Of a stretch of DNA of 64,000 nt, positions 38,125-47,864 are shown piece after piece. The first letter of the stretch is position 1; every line of letters begins with the position of its first letter. The DNA comes from Bacteroides fragilis. Its GTDB lineage: Bacteria > Bacteroidota > Bacteroidia > Bacteroidales > DTGW01. The stretch lies in contig CAMDBI010000014.1 in assembly GCA_945889005.1 (NCBI GenBank), forward strand, positions 1 to 64,000. The letters are read 5' to 3'. A model generated the notes under the pieces. It did not search any database. It saw only the letters and a list, made by a program, of their open reading frames with translations, and was not told where the DNA came from. A program made the translations under genes and the position numbers.

Positions 38125-38423
38125 AAATAATCGATTTCTATTAAAATTAATCAATTATTCGATGATTTCAAAACTTATTTTTTTATTTCTATGGAAATGT
38201 GTTATATTAAATTTTATTAAAGCTTGTTTTTTGTGTTTTTGTTGAATATATATACAAACGCCCCTAACAAATAATTAATATATAGATTTCAATAATATCG
38301 AAAGCGACCTAAACGCCTATACCTATTGATTTTTCACTATTGTTAATAACCCGTTTAAATTTTTTATTTCTTTTTTAAAAACAAAAATCTTTCTCACTTA
38401 CTTTTGAAGAAACACAACTTATT

Positions 38424-40910
38424 ATGGATTTTGGCAAAATAAACAAGCTATACAAAAAGGTTTCATACCATCGCAAACCCGACGAACTTACTGTAGAAGA
38501 ATGGCAATATGCCCTTCGCAAACAGTTTGCCGAACAACATCCTTTCGTGGTTGAAAAGAAAAGCCTGCAATCGGTTTTTGCCAATTACAATGTATATAAC
38601 CCTGCTTCGAAAGCTACTTACAAGGTGGCTCTTCGTAGTAAGGACAATAGTGCCAATTTTTGCGAATGTACCGATTTCAAAACCAACGGATTGGGTACTT
38701 GTAAGCATATCGAAGCTGTTTTTTATTTTATCGAGACCAAACTCAAAAAATCGCACTTGCTCGATGTGGCTTATCAACCGGCATACACTTCTATCTACCT
38801 CGATTACCGCGACAATCGTAAAGTTCGTATTAGAATTGGCTTTGAAAACGAAAAAGAATTTAATGCATTGGTATTTAAATATTTTGACGATAACAATGCA
38901 TTAATTACTTCAAACTTTGAACTCTTCGATAAAATACTCGATGAAGCATCTACGATCAACACCTCATTCCGATGTTACCCCGATGCCTTGTCTTATGTAC
39001 TCGAGAAGCGTGACTCGAGTGCTCGCCAAGCAATGGTTAGAGAAAAATATTCGAATCATTCTACCAATGGGGTGTTTGATACTCTTATTAAAGCTCGGCT
39101 TTTTCCTTTTCAAAAAGAAGGAGTTTGCTTCGCGGCTTCTAAAGGACGTTGCATTATTGCCGACGATATGGGGCTTGGCAAAACTATTCAGGCTATAGCG
39201 GCTACCGAACTTTTACGTAAGGAAACAAAAATTTCTTCTGCTTTTATTATTTGCCCTACTTCGCTCAAGTACCAGTGGAAATCCGAAATTCAAAAATTTA
39301 CCGGGCAAGATGCTTGGGTTATCGAAGGGACTTATGTCAAAAGACTTGATCAATATAAAAATTCATCGTTCTATAAAATAATCTCTTACAACACGGCTGT
39401 AAACGATATTAAAGAAATTAACGATTCGTTGCCCGATATTTTTATTCTCGATGAGGCGCAACGTATCAAAAACTTCAAGACTCGTATTTCTCAAAATATT
39501 AAGAAGTTACAGTCGCCATTTACTTTCGTGCTTACGGGTACGCCACTCGAAAACAAGCTCGAGGAGTTGTACTCTATCGTGCAATTTGTCAATCCTTTTG
39601 CACTTGGGCCTTTTTGGAAGTACATGGACGATTACCGCATTACCGACGAGATTGGAAAGGTAAAGGGCTATCAGAATTTAGATAAAATTGGGCATAAGTT
39701 GATCGATACGATGATTCGACGTCGTAAAAAAGATGTATTGCTTCAATTGCCCGAACGTATGGACAAAGTGCTATATGTATCTATGACCGAGGAGCAAGCC
39801 ACTGCTCACGCCGATTACCAGGAAAGTGTGTCGAGGCTCGTGTTAAAGTGGCGCCGTCAAGGGTTTTTGAACGAGAAAGACCGCCAGATGCTTATGATAT
39901 TGCTCAATTCGATGCGTATGGTGTGCGATAGTACATATATTATAGACCAAAAATCGCGCCACGATACCAAGATCGATGAACTTATGAATATTCTCGACGA
40001 ATTTTTTGCCGAGGGCGACGAGAAGGTGGTGGTTTTTAGTCAATGGGAACGCATGACCAGGCTCGTGGCTGCTGAGCTCGACCAACGTGGGGTGTCGTAT
40101 CAGTACCTTCATGGTGGTGTGCCAAGCAACAACCGGGGCAAACTTTACGAAGGTTTTAACAACGATCCCGATTGCCGTGTGTTTCTTTCGACCGATGCAG
40201 GTGGGGTTGGTCTTAACTTGCAGGTGGCGTCTATGCTCATTAACCTCGATATTCCGTGGAACCCGGCGGTGCTCGAACAACGAATCGCGCGCATTTACCG
40301 AATGGGTCAAAAACACAATGTGAGTATTATCAATATGGTATCGACAGGAACTATCGAACAACGTATGCTCAATGTCATTAGCTTTAAAAAAGGACTTGCA
40401 GAGGGTATTCTCGACCAGGGCGATAGTACTGTGTTTATGGAAAATAGCAAGTTCAAAGAGTTGATGCATACGGTCGAGAGTATGATTGTCGATAAACCTG
40501 TTCACGATACCTTACCGCAAAGCGATGCCGATCGGGAGGAAGAACCTGTATTCAATTTGCCTCCAGTTGAAAGTAACGATCTGGAACTCGATGAGCAAGC
40601 TACGCATCCAAAAGTTCAGCTCGAACTGTCGTTCGATGGCGACGACGATGTGCCTCAAAATAATGAAGTTATTCAAAATACACCCATTCAGGATTCTTCT
40701 GCCGAACTGGTCAGTATCGGGATGAGGTTTTTTAGTCGTTTGGCCGATACGCTTGCTAGTCCCGATGCTACTCAAAAATTAATTTCTACGATTGTTCAAA
40801 AAGATGAAAGTGATGGTAAAACTTACCTAAAGATACCGATTGAAAATCAGAAAGTTGTCGAAAATGCTTTGGGTCTTTTTGCGGGATTAATGGCAGGACT
40901 AAAGAAGTAA
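38424..40910 (+). CDS. SWIM zinc-finger SNF2-family helicase
   Basis: An 828-residue SF2 ATPase. The N-terminal SWIM motif is CxC-n-CxH (FCECTDFKTNGLGTCKH, near residue 75-92) and probably binds nucleic acid. SNF2 motifs follow: DDMGLGKTIQ (near 247-256), ILDEAQRIKN, LTGTPLENKLEEL, then helicase C with VVVFSQWERM, STDAGGVGLNLQ and RIARIYRMGQ. The C-terminal 150 residues are acidic and unassigned. It probably remodels protein-DNA complexes in transcription or repair. TACTTTTG at 38399-38406 may be its -7 box, leaving a very short leader. No restriction or defence partner is nearby. Confidence 0.9.
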   Translation: MDFGKINKLYKKVSYHRKPDELTVEEWQYALRKQFAEQHPFVVEKKSLQSVFANYNVYNPASKATYKVALRSKDNSANFCECTDFKTNGLGTCKHIEAVFYFIETKLKKSHLLDVAYQPAYTSIYLDYRDNRKVRIRIGFENEKEFNALVFKYFDDNNALITSNFELFDKILDEASTINTSFRCYPDALSYVLEKRDSSARQAMVREKYSNHSTNGVFDTLIKARLFPFQKEGVCFAASKGRCIIADDMGLGKTIQAIAATELLRKETKISSAFIICPTSLKYQWKSEIQKFTGQDAWVIEGTYVKRLDQYKNSSFYKIISYNTAVNDIKEINDSLPDIFILDEAQRIKNFKTRISQNIKKLQSPFTFVLTGTPLENKLEELYSIVQFVNPFALGPFWKYMDDYRITDEIGKVKGYQNLDKIGHKLIDTMIRRRKKDVLLQLPERMDKVLYVSMTEEQATAHADYQESVSRLVLKWRRQGFLNEKDRQMLMILLNSMRMVCDSTYIIDQKSRHDTKIDELMNILDEFFAEGDEKVVVFSQWERMTRLVAAELDQRGVSYQYLHGGVPSNNRGKLYEGFNNDPDCRVFLSTDAGGVGLNLQVASMLINLDIPWNPAVLEQRIARIYRMGQKHNVSIINMVSTGTIEQRMLNVISFKKGLAEGILDQGDSTVFMENSKFKELMHTVESMIVDKPVHDTLPQSDADREEEPVFNLPPVESNDLELDEQATHPKVQLELSFDGDDDVPQNNEVIQNTPIQDSSAELVSIGMRFFSRLADTLASPDATQKLISTIVQKDESDGKTYLKIPIENQKVVENALGLFAGLMAGLKK

Positions 40911-40927
40911 TGTAATTTTTTTAAGTC

Positions 40928-42232
40928 TTAAAAATTATACAACATACATGCCAACACTCTGGTGCCAGTTATGTCATTGGTGTTTATTATCTTACCTTTA
41001 TTGTTGTGGTCTATACTTCCATAAGTGGTAATATTGTGTTCCAATTCAAGTGCCAATGTCATTTTTCCCGAAGTGTAAGATAATGTTGGCGTTACACGCA
41101 CCATCTCTCCAATGGTTTCTCCCAATCCAAATACTGTTGGATTAGTTTTAGAATGAGGGATTAAATTTTTGCTTGTTCCCAAATTTTTGAGATACCCAGC
41201 GAACAAACTTACTTTCAGCTTTTCGCCATAAGCAATGTTGCCCCATATAAAAAAGTGTTTGAATGGAGTATATTTTTCAATACCGGATAATGTATCGAGC
41301 GCGTATGTTCCATAAGCACCCGTCATAACATTTTCACTTGGGTTCGAAGCGAGTATCGATTTTCCACTGATCTGTAATTTTCCTTTTTTGTATTGTCCAA
41401 AAGCCAAAAATGCAGGACATTCGACTATTTCATCGGTTGTATTTATTTTTTTTGTATAATTTGTAACAGAAGTTTTAGGCTTTAGTCTTTTGTAGTCGGC
41501 TCCAATACCGGCAATCAGATTGTCCGATTTGTACTTTAGCTGTGCATGAAGGTTGGGCAAAAGGGTGTTGTTCTGATATAGGTATGATTTTCCCGTCGGC
41601 CCGTTGTTGATAAAATCGTTCTGATAGATGGCAGAAGCAATCATATTCAACTTACCGATCATATAGGTATAAGTAATTTGTTCGCTCCGGTTAAAAGGTT
41701 GAAAAGGAACTCCTATATTTAGAGACATTACCGAAGGCAATACATCGGTCGAAGCCAGCGGGTGCCATGCACGTCCGACCAAAAGTTCACCTTTTTCCCA
41801 GTTCAACTTAGCCCATCCTTGTCTAAAACGCACTGCTGCCGCTGAACTAGAACTTGCAACTGTGTTGTCTTTTGCAGTAGCAATTTGTGTCGATCTGGCA
41901 GTAAAATCAAATTCAATGAATGCAGACGATTTTGCTCCAAATGCCTCCTGACCCGCTATGCTAAAGCGCAATCGCGATGCAAACGACAACAATGATATAT
42001 TGGGCACCTGATTCATATCGTTCTCAAAACTATCTTTCACTACTGGTAGTGGAAATATAAGTATCATACCATCGGCAGCTTCTGCATTTTTTCGAGTGTC
42101 GTAAAATAGGTTGTTCATAACAAATCCCGAGACCTTCACTTCAACAGGTTTAAGTGGTTTAATGCTGTCGTTTTGCGCAAAAACTAAAAATGAAGCAATA
42201 AAAGAAAAAAAGAGAAATAATGCAATCCTCAT
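40928..42232 (-). CDS. Putative outer-membrane porin-like protein
   Basis: A 434-residue protein with a signal peptide (MRIALFLFFSFIASFLVFAQ), then alternating polar/apolar strands suggestive of a beta-barrel, ending in phenylalanine (VLACMLYNF) as outer-membrane proteins do. Segments such as RFRQGWAKLNWEKGELLVG and LRFSIAGQEAFG resemble DcaP/OprP-like porins, but I do not assign a substrate. It converges with the helicase gene (17 bases between stops). A CAAAAATA -7-like box (TATTTTTG on the minus strand) is at 42351-42358. Confidence 0.7.
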   Translation of the reverse strand: MRIALFLFFSFIASFLVFAQNDSIKPLKPVEVKVSGFVMNNLFYDTRKNAEAADGMILIFPLPVVKDSFENDMNQVPNISLLSFASRLRFSIAGQEAFGAKSSAFIEFDFTARSTQIATAKDNTVASSSSAAAVRFRQGWAKLNWEKGELLVGRAWHPLASTDVLPSVMSLNIGVPFQPFNRSEQITYTYMIGKLNMIASAIYQNDFINNGPTGKSYLYQNNTLLPNLHAQLKYKSDNLIAGIGADYKRLKPKTSVTNYTKKINTTDEIVECPAFLAFGQYKKGKLQISGKSILASNPSENVMTGAYGTYALDTLSGIEKYTPFKHFFIWGNIAYGEKLKVSLFAGYLKNLGTSKNLIPHSKTNPTVFGLGETIGEMVRVTPTLSYTSGKMTLALELEHNITTYGSIDHNNKGKIINTNDITGTRVLACMLYNF

Positions 42233-42539
42233 AATAATTTGAAATTTAATTATTTAATAAAATAATGATGTTTGTTCAGAAAATAAAATTTAACATAATA
42301 TTCAATACTCAAAAATAAAATATTTTATTTCATGATATTATTGTCCATTGCAAAAATACAATTAAAAATGAAGCTTTGAAATTTTGATGATTTTATCGTA
42401 GATACAATAAACACGATCTAGTTTTTTAATTAAACAAATAAAAATCTTATGAAAAAAACATTATATTAGCAGTGTAAATAATTTCAACATGAAATTAATG
42501 ACATACAAAATTGAATATTAAATAAAAATAGTAAACAAC
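42233..42539. other. Divergent AT-rich spacer before the 35-codon ORF
   Basis: 307 bases of AT-rich DNA between the porin-like gene and a small plus-strand ORF. It carries the -7-like box at 42351-42358 for the porin gene. For the plus strand TATATTAG near 42472 is one base from TAnnTTTG. No other gene is seen. Confidence 0.4.
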
Positions 42540-42647
42540 ATGGTAAAAGAAAAAGAAAACCACGAGAAAAATTCGAAGAAAGCTCCGGAGAAAAGCTTGA
42601 AAGAAAAACGTGCCGCAAAAGCCGCCAAGCGAGCTGGTAAAAGCTAA
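42540..42647 (+). CDS. 35-residue lysine-rich basic protein
   Basis: A small ORF reading MVKEKENHEKNSKKAPEKSL then KEKRAAKAAKRAGKS. Fourteen of its 35 residues are lysine or arginine clusters with alanine, an alpha-helical nucleic-acid-binding pattern. It is followed by a strong hairpin at 42671-42692 and faces the cold-shock gene. I do not recognise a named family; the composition and a terminator directly after it support a real gene, but a chance ORF is possible. Confidence 0.6.
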   Translation: MVKEKENHEKNSKKAPEKSLKEKRAAKAAKRAGKS

Positions 42648-42670
42648 AACATGTATTAATACCAAAAAAA

Positions 42671-42692
42671 AAGCCCCGTGTGAGCGGGGCTT
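42671..42692. terminator. Terminator between the basic ORF and cold-shock gene
   Basis: AAGCCCCG (42671-42678) pairs with CGGGGCTT (42685-42692). On the minus strand it is followed by a long T run, so it ends the cold-shock transcript; on the plus strand the T tract is weaker. Confidence 0.85.
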
Positions 42693-42719
42693 AAAATTTT
42701 AAATGTTTTTCACAATAAA

Positions 42720-42911
42720 CTATGCTAGTTTAACATTTACTGCATTTAATCCTTTTTTTCCTTCTTCCAAATCGAAAGTAACTTCGTCGTTTTCCTTGAT
42801 TTTATCTTTAACCCCGGTTGAATGAACGAAATACTCTTTTGGAGAATTTGCGTCTTTAATAAACCCAAAACCTTTGGCGTCATTAAAAAATTTTACTGTT
42901 CCTTTATTCAT
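42720..42911 (-). CDS. Cold-shock domain protein (CspA family)
   Basis: A 63-residue OB-fold RNA chaperone. The RNP motifs are KGFGFIKD (RNP1) and YFVHS (RNP2; FVH intact). The start is MNKGTVKFFNDAKGFGFI, as in CspA proteins. It binds single-stranded RNA and DNA and prevents secondary structure at low temperature. The upstream region at 42912-42960 contains TACCTTGC on the minus strand, close to the Bacteroidota -7 pattern. Confidence 0.95.
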   Translation of the reverse strand: MNKGTVKFFNDAKGFGFIKDANSPKEYFVHSTGVKDKIKENDEVTFDLEEGKKGLNAVNVKLA

Positions 42912-43461
42912 TGTAATTTTATATTAATTATGTGCAAGGTACGTTATTTTATCGATAAAAAAATATTTTATACACAATAAAATATTAAACTTTTTCATAA
43001 AACCTTGTTTTTATTGACTTACATGATAATATTAATTGTAAATATTTTTTTTATTTCTAATCAATATTATCATTTTTAGTCTCATTACATTATAATAACT
43101 AAAATTTTACATTACTTTCCGAATAAAAGAAATAGATTCTTCGCTACGCCTATAATGATGGTGCTTTTAGAATATCAAAGTGTAATAGTGAAATATTTAT
43201 TTTATTTTTTTAATGAACAAACAAACTAGATTGAAATAAACTATCTTTGTTTTTTTGAAAACATTATTGATTAATAAATTGTTATTGATCAATAATTGTA
43301 TTACCTTAATGGCAAATTCATAGGTTAAAGTTTTTAAACGGAATCCTCTTTCTAGAATATCGGAAATTTCATTCATCTTTCGCCTATTTATGGAATATAA
43401 TTTTTAAACATAGTTTTTTACTATGTGAATAATTAATTTTTAAATTGAAAGGAAGAATTTT
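42912..43461. other. Long AT-rich spacer
   Basis: 550 bases with very low GC. TATCTTTG at 43243-43250 matches the -7 consensus on the plus strand, without a spaced TTTG; it could drive the 51-codon ORF at 43462. Only chance-length ORFs are present. Confidence 0.5.
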
Positions 43462-43617
43462 ATGTACGAAAAAAAACAAACTGTTTTCAAATCGCCCGAC
43501 CTTAATAAACTTCAAAAGGTTGTAATAGATTTAAGAACAATTATTTATATTGCCATAGATGCCAATCCTGAAGAGGCAAAAAGCCGTTATTTGGCACGTT
43601 TGAGAGCAAAAAAATAA
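43462..43617 (+). CDS. 51-residue small protein
   Basis: An ORF starting MYEKKQTVFKSPDLNKLQ and ending DANPEEAKSRYLARLRAKK. A purine-rich AAAGGAAGA lies 10-15 bases upstream, a strong Shine-Dalgarno-like site that is unusual in this phylum. The basic C-terminus suggests nucleic-acid or ribosome contact, but I do not recognise the family. It lies 50 bases before the converging ArfB gene. Confidence 0.65.
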   Translation: MYEKKQTVFKSPDLNKLQKVVIDLRTIIYIAIDANPEEAKSRYLARLRAKK

Positions 43618-43667
43618 TGTTTTTTAAAGAAATGAGTAGCAACAGATCTCGGTAATCGAGAATTGGT

Positions 43668-44081
43668 TCAATCGTCGTTGGACCATTTGTTGCTCCTGTT
43701 CTTTTTAGTTTTTGATCGTATTACTTTCTCAGTTATTCTTTTTAATTTTGACGAATACGTAGGCTTTGTTGGTATTCTATACTCATTGACCTGCAAAGCA
43801 TTTCCAATCAAAGTATGAAATTTTTCTATCACCGCTTTTTTGTTTGCCAATTGCGAACGCTCTTTCGAGGTTACTAAATGCAATTTTCCTTCTTTGGTAA
43901 TCCGTGTAGCAAGGTTTTGTTGAATCAACAATTTTTGCTCTTGGGTCAAACAATTGGTATTATTAACATCGAACCACAATTCGACCCGGGTTTCCACCTT
44001 GTTTACATTTTGCCCACCACTCCCACTGCTTCTGCTGGTTCTAAAGTTCAATTCCTGTTCTATCTTTTCAAAATCATACAT
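43668..44081 (-). CDS. arfB: Alternative ribosome-rescue factor / peptidyl-tRNA hydrolase ArfB
   Basis: A 137-residue release-factor-like hydrolase that frees stalled ribosomes lacking a stop codon. The catalytic GGQ is in SGSGGQNVNKVETRVEL. The C-terminal tail is basic (KRITEKVIRSKTKKNRSNK), as needed to enter the empty mRNA channel. Length and order match YaeJ/ArfB. No codon-recognition domain is present, so it is not RF1 or RF2. Confidence 0.93.
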   Translation of the reverse strand: MYDFEKIEQELNFRTSRSSGSGGQNVNKVETRVELWFDVNNTNCLTQEQKLLIQQNLATRITKEGKLHLVTSKERSQLANKKAVIEKFHTLIGNALQVNEYRIPTKPTYSSKLKRITEKVIRSKTKKNRSNKWSNDD

Positions 44082-44206
44082 CTTTTAAATCATTTTCGGG
44101 TTTCAATTGTTTAAAAAGTATAAGGCTATTGTTTATAATTGCAAAATCCAATTGTTTTATAGTGAAAACAATTTCTAACTTTAGGCAATAAAAATACAAA
44201 AAAACG

Positions 44207-45517
44207 ATGGCTTCTATTATAATATTTTTGAGTGTACTATATTTTATGCGTATGAAATTAATTGTTGTTTTACTCATCATTTACGGTTTTTTGATTGTCA
44301 TCGACTTGTATACTTACAAAGGACTTCGATCGCTTATACACCCAAAAACCGCTGTTAGAAATCTCAATATTGTTTTTTGGTTTATTAGTGTATTGGTTTA
44401 TGGAGCCATAGCCTGGCAGTTTATCGACCCTCCAAAGCAACGAGTGCCAGGGGCTTTTAATAGTATTTATCTTACTGCTTTTTTAATTTTATGCGTCTAT
44501 ATTCCAAAATTTATTTTTATTATTTTTCATGTTGCAGACGATCTATTGCATTTCATAAACCGAGCAATCGTTTTCTTTCAATCATTTCGAAGAAAAAAAG
44601 AACTTAAAAATATTCAACAAGAAAATAAGATAAGCCGTTATAAGTTTTTGTCTCAGACAGGTTTATTTATTGCCGCTATTCCTATTTTACCAATGATAAA
44701 TGGATTTATAAAAGGGCGTTTTAACTTTACTATTTATAAGCAAAAGTTAGTATTCAAACAATTGCCCAAAGAGTTTTCGGGTTACAAGATTGTGCAATTG
44801 TCCGATATTCATATAGGAAGTTTCTATGGCAACGAAAAAGAAATTGAACGTGCTTTCGAAATGGTCAATGCTCAAAATCCCGATTTAATTGTATTTACAG
44901 GCGATTTGGTCAACAACTACACCGAAGAAACACGGGGTTGGGAGCATATTTTTAGTAAGCTAAAAGCAAAAGACGGAATCATCTCAATTTTGGGCAATCA
45001 CGACTATGGCGACTATTACACATGGCCATCGAAAAAGGCACAAATCGACGATCACCATGCATTGCTCGAATTTCAGAAACAGGTTGGTTTCAACTTATTG
45101 CTCAATGAGCATGTTTGCGTAAACCGCCAACAAAGCAATATTGTAATCGCGGGAGTCGAGAACTGGGGCTTACCTCCATTCCGCCAATCTGGCGATTTGG
45201 AAAAAGCACTCAAAAATACCAGTGAAAACGATTTTATAATTTTACTTACACACGATCCCTCGCATTGGGACGAGCAGGTTATTGGTAAGAAAAACATATA
45301 CCTTAGCCTTTCGGGTCACACGCATGGTATGCAGTTTGGGTTCAAATGGAAAAATTTCGAATGGAGTCCGGCTAGTTGGAAGTACCCTCGTTGGGCTGGT
45401 TTGTACCAAGCCAAAAATCAATTCCTGTATGTCAATCGTGGCCTTGGATTTATTGGTATGCCTGCACGCGTAGGCATGAATCCCGAGATCACTGTTATTG
45501 AACTGTATAATGAGTAA
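44207..45517 (+). CDS. Membrane-anchored metallophosphoesterase
   Basis: A 436-residue protein with four or five N-terminal membrane segments (about 15-32, 55-75, 85-105 and a weaker one near 145-160), then a calcineurin-like phosphoesterase domain facing one side of the membrane. Metal-binding motifs are LSDIHIG, FTGDLVNN, LGNHDYG, LTHDPSH and SGHTHGMQ. It resembles YkuE/YaeI-type enzymes that hydrolyse UDP-2,3-diacylglucosamine-like or other phosphoesters. The end of the gene overlaps the following TonB-dependent receptor start. Confidence 0.9.
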   Translation: MASIIIFLSVLYFMRMKLIVVLLIIYGFLIVIDLYTYKGLRSLIHPKTAVRNLNIVFWFISVLVYGAIAWQFIDPPKQRVPGAFNSIYLTAFLILCVYIPKFIFIIFHVADDLLHFINRAIVFFQSFRRKKELKNIQQENKISRYKFLSQTGLFIAAIPILPMINGFIKGRFNFTIYKQKLVFKQLPKEFSGYKIVQLSDIHIGSFYGNEKEIERAFEMVNAQNPDLIVFTGDLVNNYTEETRGWEHIFSKLKAKDGIISILGNHDYGDYYTWPSKKAQIDDHHALLEFQKQVGFNLLLNEHVCVNRQQSNIVIAGVENWGLPPFRQSGDLEKALKNTSENDFIILLTHDPSHWDEQVIGKKNIYLSLSGHTHGMQFGFKWKNFEWSPASWKYPRWAGLYQAKNQFLYVNRGLGFIGMPARVGMNPEITVIELYNE

Positions 45518-47864
45518 ATATATGATTCGTATTTATTGCATTTTCTCGTTATTCATTATATTCTTTACTGTTAATGCTCAGACATATATAGTTCGTGGTT
45601 TTGTTGCCGATTCTACGACCAATGAATTCTTACATGGAGCTAATGTTTTTACCAATACACAGAAGTCTACAACAAGCGATTCAACTGGTTTTTTTGAAAT
45701 TAAAGTTGATTCGAAAGATTCATCTATTTGTGTAAGTTATCTTGGATATAGAAATGAATGTCAATTTGTTAAAAATATTTTAAACTATAACTTCAAATTA
45801 TTACCAATAGCAATACAAACAGAAGAAATTGAAATTAAGGCAAACGCATCGAGACCAGTTGAGTCGATTCAAACTGGTTATACCGAATTGTCGAGAAAAG
45901 AAATATCAAATATTCCATATATATTGGGCGAACGAGATCCAATAAAAGCATTGCAATTAACTCCGGGTGTTTCAAAAACCGAAGCCGGACAAAGTTTTAT
46001 AGTACGTGGGGGAAGTTCTGACCAAAACTTAGTTATTCTCGACGGGGCTACGGTTTATAATCCATCTCATCTATTGGGTATTTTTTCAGTTTTTAATCCT
46101 CTAACAATCAATAATGTTAAGTTAATTAAAGCAGGAATGCCAGTCGAGTTTGGAGGACGTTTGTCGTCAATTCTCGATGTAGAAACTACACAACCCAATT
46201 TATCGATAAGCGAGGGTGAAATAAATGCGGGATTAATATTATCAAATATATACTTTTCAACTCCAATTATTAAAGATAAAGTGAGTGTTTCATTTGCTGT
46301 TAGAAGAAGCTATATCGATGAACTGATAAAACCCGCTTTGGCTTTGGTTGTTAAAAATAAAGCTTTTAAATCGATTAAGTACAATTTTACCGATTTTAAT
46401 TCGAAAATATTGGTGCAACTCAATCAAAACAATCAATTCAATATCAATATATACTTTGGTGGCGACAATTTTGGCTTAAACCAAGACATTATTCTTTTAG
46501 AAAACACCATGAATTGGAATAATAAATTGATTTCATTTCAATGGCGTTATTATAACAAAAGCTTTAAAATGTCCAATACGCTTTATTATACCGACTATAA
46601 AATGAAATTTATTGCCAATCAGGATGTTATAAATTTCATACTAAAAAGCAGTATGTCTGAACTATCGTTGAAAACAAAATATGAGTTAGAAAAATTTGAA
46701 ACTAAAATTTTGTGTGGTCACGAAATTGGACTCACCAATTTTTCGCCCATTTATAGTAAAGCCTCAATGGGCAATTTGTCGTCGGAAATGGGTACCAGTA
46801 ATATATTTAAAGTAGTAAATGCGGCAGGATACATATCGCTTGAAAGAAATATTTCCGAAAAAATCTTGATTTATACAGGAGTTAGAACCAATTTTCATTA
46901 TCATATTGGACCCTATACTACATACAGTCGCGATTTTCAATCGCGAATTATTGATACATTGTATGTTTCAAAAAATAAGATTGTATATAAACTCATCAAG
47001 CCCGAGTTTAGAGCTTCTATCAGGTATATGATTAACAAAATATCGTCGGTAAAATGCTCGTATACCGACAATTATCAAACTATTTTACAAGTGAGCTCTA
47101 CTTCGGTAAGTATGCCAACCGATTTTTGGGTTCCGGCTACCAATTCAATCGCTCCACAGAAATGCCGTCAAATTTCGTTGGGTTATTATAGAAATATTGT
47201 TGATAAAGAGTATGTTTTTTCTTTCGAAAGCTATTTGAAAGATTACACCAACCAGATTGAAATAAGAGAGGGCTTGATGAATACCATTACAAAAAAATCT
47301 TTTGAAGACAACCTTATTTTTGGAAAAGGTATATCATTTGGAGGTGAATTTTTTCTTACAAAAAAGAAAGGTAATATAACAGGTTGGATTTCATATACTA
47401 TAGCAAGGTCTATCAGAATGTTTAATGAAATAAACGAAGGCGACTTTTTTCCATCAAAATATGATCGAACGCACGATCTTTCGGTGGTGGCAAGTTACAG
47501 ATTTAATGAAAAATGGTTGTTTTCAGGAGTATTTATATATGCTACCGGCAATGCGTTTACTTTGCCCAATGGACGTTATATCGTTCAAGGCAATTTATTG
47601 AATCAATATGGGCGTTACAATTCATATCGACTTCCTCCCTATCACCGTGTAGATGTATCGGCTACGCGGTTTCTTCAAAAAAGAAAAAATATGGAGAGTG
47701 AAATCAATTTTTCGGTTTTCAATATTTACAACCGTAGTAACCCATTTTATGTATACGTGAGAGCGCTTGGCAATTTCAATACATACGATATTGATATTAA
47801 GCCCGAATCTGTTTCATTATTACCAATTTTACCATCAGTAACTTATATTATTCGTTTTAAATGA
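45510..47864 (+). CDS. TonB-dependent receptor with carboxypeptidase-regulatory-like domain
   Basis: A 784-residue outer-membrane receptor. After a signal peptide (ending VNAQ) come a CarboxypepD_reg-like domain (about 30-110; LHGANVFTNTQKSTTSDSTGFFEI), a plug domain (about 125-235; IPYILGERDPIKALQLTPGV, FIVRGGSSDQN) and a beta-barrel to the end (final residue K, TYIIRFK). No SusC-specific motif is obvious. ATG 45510 overlaps the phosphoesterase stop by 8 bases; ATG 45522 is an alternative. The next gene starts in its stop codon (ATGA), so the DUF4249 lipoprotein is a likely partner. Confidence 0.88.
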   Translation: MSKYMIRIYCIFSLFIIFFTVNAQTYIVRGFVADSTTNEFLHGANVFTNTQKSTTSDSTGFFEIKVDSKDSSICVSYLGYRNECQFVKNILNYNFKLLPIAIQTEEIEIKANASRPVESIQTGYTELSRKEISNIPYILGERDPIKALQLTPGVSKTEAGQSFIVRGGSSDQNLVILDGATVYNPSHLLGIFSVFNPLTINNVKLIKAGMPVEFGGRLSSILDVETTQPNLSISEGEINAGLILSNIYFSTPIIKDKVSVSFAVRRSYIDELIKPALALVVKNKAFKSIKYNFTDFNSKILVQLNQNNQFNINIYFGGDNFGLNQDIILLENTMNWNNKLISFQWRYYNKSFKMSNTLYYTDYKMKFIANQDVINFILKSSMSELSLKTKYELEKFETKILCGHEIGLTNFSPIYSKASMGNLSSEMGTSNIFKVVNAAGYISLERNISEKILIYTGVRTNFHYHIGPYTTYSRDFQSRIIDTLYVSKNKIVYKLIKPEFRASIRYMINKISSVKCSYTDNYQTILQVSSTSVSMPTDFWVPATNSIAPQKCRQISLGYYRNIVDKEYVFSFESYLKDYTNQIEIREGLMNTITKKSFEDNLIFGKGISFGGEFFLTKKKGNITGWISYTIARSIRMFNEINEGDFFPSKYDRTHDLSVVASYRFNEKWLFSGVFIYATGNAFTLPNGRYIVQGNLLNQYGRYNSYRLPPYHRVDVSATRFLQKRKNMESEINFSVFNIYNRSNPFYVYVRALGNFNTYDIDIKPESVSLLPILPSVTYIIRFK

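Noticed and set aside
25466-38154. A defence or phage-related system within the kinase cluster
   Set aside because: All genes are ordinary signalling domains; there is no nuclease, integrase, toxin or repeat array.
42912-43461. Frames of 15-30 codons in the long spacer
   Set aside because: They are at chance length for AT-rich DNA and have no start signal.
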